This document shows, in pieces, positions 13,866-15,918 of a stretch of 15,918 nt of DNA. Below the pieces are notes generated by a model, which did not search any database, was not told the DNA's origin, and was given only the letters and a program-made list of their open reading frames with translations. The DNA is from Thermoleophilaceae bacterium. GTDB taxonomy: Bacteria; Actinomycetota; Thermoleophilia; Solirubrobacterales; JACPNS01. Where the stretch lies: contig JAEMRJ010000045.1 in assembly GCA_016463365.1 (NCBI GenBank), positions 1 to 15,918 on the forward strand, in the 5' to 3' direction. Within the stretch, counting starts at the first letter, position 1. Every line of letters starts with the position of its first letter. The position numbers were made by a program, and so were the translations under genes.

Positions 13866-14135
13866 ATGAGTGAACCCCACGTCCACATCCTCGCCACGCT
13901 CACGAGCAAGGGGCAGGTGACCATCCCAAAGTCCGTGCGCGACGCGCTGTTACTGGAGACCGGCGACAAGGTCAGCTTCGTTGTTTCCGGCGATGAGGTC
14001 ACGCTCGTGAAGGAGCCGGACTTTCTGGAACTGGCAGGAAGCGTCAAGGTTCCCGCTTCCAAGCGCGACGTCCCGTTCGATCAGGTTCGCAAGAGCGCTC
14101 GCGCAAAATCCGCCGGCCGGCGCATGACCAGTTGA
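13866..14135 (+). CDS. AbrB/MazE-type antitoxin (VapB-like)
   Basis: This 89-residue protein has a SpoVT/AbrB swapped-hairpin DNA-binding domain at about 10-50: [20 protein letters not shown], then [10 protein letters not shown] and VTLVKEP. The C-terminal basic tail (about 60-89) would wrap the toxin. It should bind the PIN toxin encoded next and autorepress the operon. The start ATG 13866 lies 6 nt after a -10-like hexamer, with no ribosome binding site. The TGA stop overlaps the toxin's TTG start as TTGA, so the antitoxin and toxin are translationally coupled. Confidence 0.9.
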   Translation: MSEPHVHILATLTSKGQVTIPKSVRDALLLETGDKVSFVVSGDEVTLVKEPDFLELAGSVKVPASKRDVPFDQVRKSARAKSAGRRMTS

Positions 14136-14515
14136 CCGCCTACCTCGACACGAATGTTCTGATCCGCCACCTCACGGGTCATCCACCAAAACTCGCCCGC
14201 CGATCGCGAGAGATCCTCGAGTCCGAAGGACCACTGATCCTCACGGATGTGATCGTCGCCGAGTGCGTGTACGTGCTCGAATCCTTCTACGAGGTCGATC
14301 GTGCTGAAATCGTTCTGCTGATGCGCGCCGCCACCGCGCTCGGGTCGATCGTCACGCCGAACATCGCAGTCGTCCGTCGCTCACTCGAGCTCTACGAAGA
14401 CGGGCACGACTTTGCAGACTCCTACCTCGTGGCCTGCGCTGAAGCGTCCGGCGTGGCCGTGGCCTCGTTCGATCGTGCGATCGACACAATCGGAACTGTT
14501 GAGCGGATCGGCTGA
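14132..14515 (+). CDS. PIN-domain ribonuclease toxin (VapC-like)
   Basis: This 127-residue protein is a PIN-domain endoribonuclease by family, expected to cleave tRNA, rRNA or mRNA when free of antitoxin. The acidic metal-binding residues are visible: D6 (YLDTNVLIR), E44 (IVAECVYVL), D93 and D96 (HDFADSYLV) and D114 (ASFDRAID). Length is typical. The start is TTG 14132, inside the antitoxin stop. The ATG just upstream (14124) is in another frame, and there is no ribosome binding site, so translation probably depends on termination at the antitoxin gene. The target RNA cannot be told. Complete catalytic residues suggest an active toxin. Confidence 0.92.
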   Translation: MTAYLDTNVLIRHLTGHPPKLARRSREILESEGPLILTDVIVAECVYVLESFYEVDRAEIVLLMRAATALGSIVTPNIAVVRRSLELYEDGHDFADSYLVACAEASGVAVASFDRAIDTIGTVERIG

Positions 14516-14548
14516 CAGCTCCCAATGCTGCTGGCAACTACCCGCCGG

Positions 14549-14554
14549 TATAGT
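14549..14554 (+). promoter_or_regulatory. -10-like box before the secreted CARDB/TSP3 gene
   Basis: TATAGT in GGTATAGTGG ends 10 nt before ATG 14565, downstream of the PIN toxin stop. It matches the GGCATAGTGG before the phospholipase-like gene at 10011. There is no ribosome binding site, and no clear -35. Confidence 0.4.
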
Positions 14555-14564
14555 GGCCAATCAG

Positions 14565-15782
14565 ATGATCCGCCGCGCCGCTCTCACACTCACCCTCGCT
14601 CTGTTCGCCGCGCTGGCACTCGCCGCCACCGCCCAGTCCGCAACGCCGCGCGCAAACCTCGCCGCCTCCAAGCTGACCGCCACGCCGACCACCCTCCAGG
14701 CGGGCGCGTCAATCGCAGCGTCGCTCAAGATCACCAACCCCGGCAGCAAAGCCGCCCGCGCCACCAAGACCTTCTTTATCCTCTCGGCCGACGCCCGCCG
14801 CAGTGGTGACGACCTCCGACTGACATCGATCTCGACGACCAAGATCAAGACTTCCAAGTCCAGAACCGTCAAGTTCGCCGGCGCGATCCCGTCCACGACA
14901 CCCGTCGGCAAGCGCTACCTGCTCGCCTGTGCGGACGGCACCCGAACGATCCGTGAAAAGAGCGAGCGCGACAACTGCAAGTCGCAGGCGCTCACGATCA
15001 CCGCGGCCGCGCCGGCGGCGGGCAACACGCCAACGCCGCCGGCTCCCACCGGGCCCACCGGTCCGCCAAACCTTCCGACCGACACTGACGCGGACGGCAT
15101 CGCAGACACCAGCGACAACTGCCCGGTTGTTGCGAACGCTGACCAGGCAGACAATGACGCCGATGCCAAGGGCGATCTTTGTGACGAGTGTCCGACGAAT
15201 GCAAACCCCGGCGCCGAATTCTGCGCGGCCACCGTTTACGCGGTCAAGAACGGAACCCTCCCGATCGGATCCAACGTTCAGCTCTCGGGGCTGGTCGTCA
15301 CAGCCGTCTCCGGCACAAGCGCCCGGGCCCAGCTTCCCGTCGGTCACCTGGCGTACACCGGCGTGAACTACTCCGCGATTCAACTGATCTACCCGAGCGC
15401 GCCCAGCCTCCAGCTCGGCGACGTGCTCTCTGTCGGCGGAATGATCCTGGGCGGCCTCGAGCTACAGGTCGCAAACTCGACAGTCACTTCAACGCAGAGC
15501 CTCCCGGCCGCAACCGTCCTGACGGGAGCCGAGCTCAACGCCCTTGGCCAAGCGATGGACTGCGCGCTCGTCACGGTCAACAACGCGACCAGCGTGAGCG
15601 CCTATAACACCACCGGTTGGCTGATGACCGACGGCACCCAGTTCGCTGTGCTCCCGACGATCCTCGGCACGCTTCCGTCTCAGGGCGCAGGCTTCGCCTC
15701 CATTACCGGAATCAAATCCGACGACGGCGTGAACCAGATTCTGCTGCCGCGAACGGCCGCGGACATCGGCGCTCCGCTCTAG
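14565..15782 (+). CDS. Secreted CARDB and thrombospondin type-3 repeat protein
   Basis: This 405-residue protein starts with a signal peptide (hydrophobic 5-22, likely cleavage after ATAQSA). A CARDB-like beta-sandwich follows at about 30-145 (NLAASKLTATPTTLQAG, ITNPGSKAARA, ending with IREKSERDNC), in keeping with cell-surface adhesion. A Pro/Thr/Gly linker (about 150-170) leads to a thrombospondin type-3 calcium-binding repeat at 171-220, with Asp-rich loops DTDADGIADTSDNCP and DQADNDADAKGD and paired cysteines. The last 180 residues are beta-rich, start VYAVKNGTLPIGSNVQLSG and resemble OB-fold-like modules of other secreted proteins; I cannot name the family. ATG 14565 is preferred because the signal peptide starts there; the frame stays open upstream into the toxin gene. 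It ends 21 bp from the convergent greA-like gene, with no terminator seen. Confidence 0.85.
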   Translation: MIRRAALTLTLALFAALALAATAQSATPRANLAASKLTATPTTLQAGASIAASLKITNPGSKAARATKTFFILSADARRSGDDLRLTSISTTKIKTSKSRTVKFAGAIPSTTPVGKRYLLACADGTRTIREKSERDNCKSQALTITAAAPAAGNTPTPPAPTGPTGPPNLPTDTDADGIADTSDNCPVVANADQADNDADAKGDLCDECPTNANPGAEFCAATVYAVKNGTLPIGSNVQLSGLVVTAVSGTSARAQLPVGHLAYTGVNYSAIQLIYPSAPSLQLGDVLSVGGMILGGLELQVANSTVTSTQSLPAATVLTGAELNALGQAMDCALVTVNNATSVSAYNTTGWLMTDGTQFAVLPTILGTLPSQGAGFASITGIKSDDGVNQILLPRTAADIGAPL

Positions 15783-15803
15783 GCCTGATCGAACGCCATT
15801 GGC

Positions 15804-15918
15804 TCAGCCCCCGGCGTTCTCCACCGACTCCACGCGAAGCGTGATCACTCCGTTGGGCAGCGGGACGTCGATGTCGTCACCCGCAGCGCGGCCAAACAGT
15901 GCCCTCCCTACCGGCGAC
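15804..15918 (-). CDS. greA: Transcription elongation factor GreA/GreB family, C-terminal end
   Basis: The last 37 codons of a gene running in from the right edge are present, with TGA at 15806-15804. They read SPVGRALFGRAAGDDIDV, then a short beta-strand segment ending RVESVENAGG. The S-P-x-G-x-A-L-x-G motif is the hallmark of the GreA/GreB C-terminal FKBP-like domain, which contacts RNA polymerase and helps rescue backtracked complexes. The coiled-coil N-terminus lies outside the window, so GreA, GreB and Rnk-type relatives cannot be separated with certainty. Confidence 0.82.
   Translation of the reverse strand, partial: SPVGRALFGRAAGDDIDVPLPNGVITLRVESVENAGG

Noticed and set aside
13081..13869. 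262-codon open frame on the + strand
   Set aside because: Antisense to the helicase motifs and running through the divergent promoter; composition is Arg/Glu/Leu-rich without a fold signature.

Overview
The window is about 15.9 kb of high-GC DNA with short intergenic gaps. Several genes have promoter-like boxes close to the start codon and no ribosome binding site. Actinobacterial-type gene content and secreted proteins carrying Pro/Thr linkers, CARDB and thrombospondin-3-like modules point to a high-GC actinobacterium, perhaps of the Thermoleophilia (Solirubrobacter/Conexibacter-like). That placement is inferred from style and content, not from a marker gene.

Layout. (1) Positions 1-419 hold the C-terminal end of a secreted or surface repeat protein on the + strand. 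(2) A thiamine-diphosphate enzyme of the acetolactate synthase superfamily (399-2135, - strand) is divergent from a bioB-ctaA pair (2264-4239, + strand; biotin synthase and heme A synthase). The 128-bp gap between them holds two perfect inverted repeats; one resembles the BioQ operator of other Actinobacteria. (3) A five-gene - strand operon follows, in transcription order TetR regulator, glpD, an alkyl-DHAP-synthase-like flavoprotein, a diacylglycerol/lipid kinase and a nitrilase-family amidohydrolase (9926 down to 4253). Every junction overlaps by 4 or 26 bases. A long inverted repeat covers the regulator's start, suggesting autoregulation. The enzymes suggest glycerol-3-phosphate, DHAP or ether-lipid metabolism. 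(4) A large secreted protein (10011-12269) joins a zinc phospholipase C/HET-C-like domain, a PLAT-like domain and a CARDB domain. It is followed by a small orphan HicB-like protein. (5) A PIF1-type helicase (- strand) ends immediately beside the HicB-like gene and is divergent from an AbrB-PIN (VapBC) toxin-antitoxin pair. (6) A secreted CARDB plus thrombospondin-3 protein (14565-15782) converges on the 3' end of a greA-like gene (15804 to the window edge).

Coding density is very high. No stretch over 300 bases lacks a gene, and I saw no rRNA, tRNA, CRISPR array, insertion sequence or convincing intrinsic terminator. The items most worth a second look are the phospholipase/PLAT/CARDB protein, the lipid operon with its palindrome, the unusual metal-site motif in the ThDP enzyme, and the paired palindromes upstream of bioB. 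I did not find a system I could call clearly new; the best candidates are these assemblies of known families.
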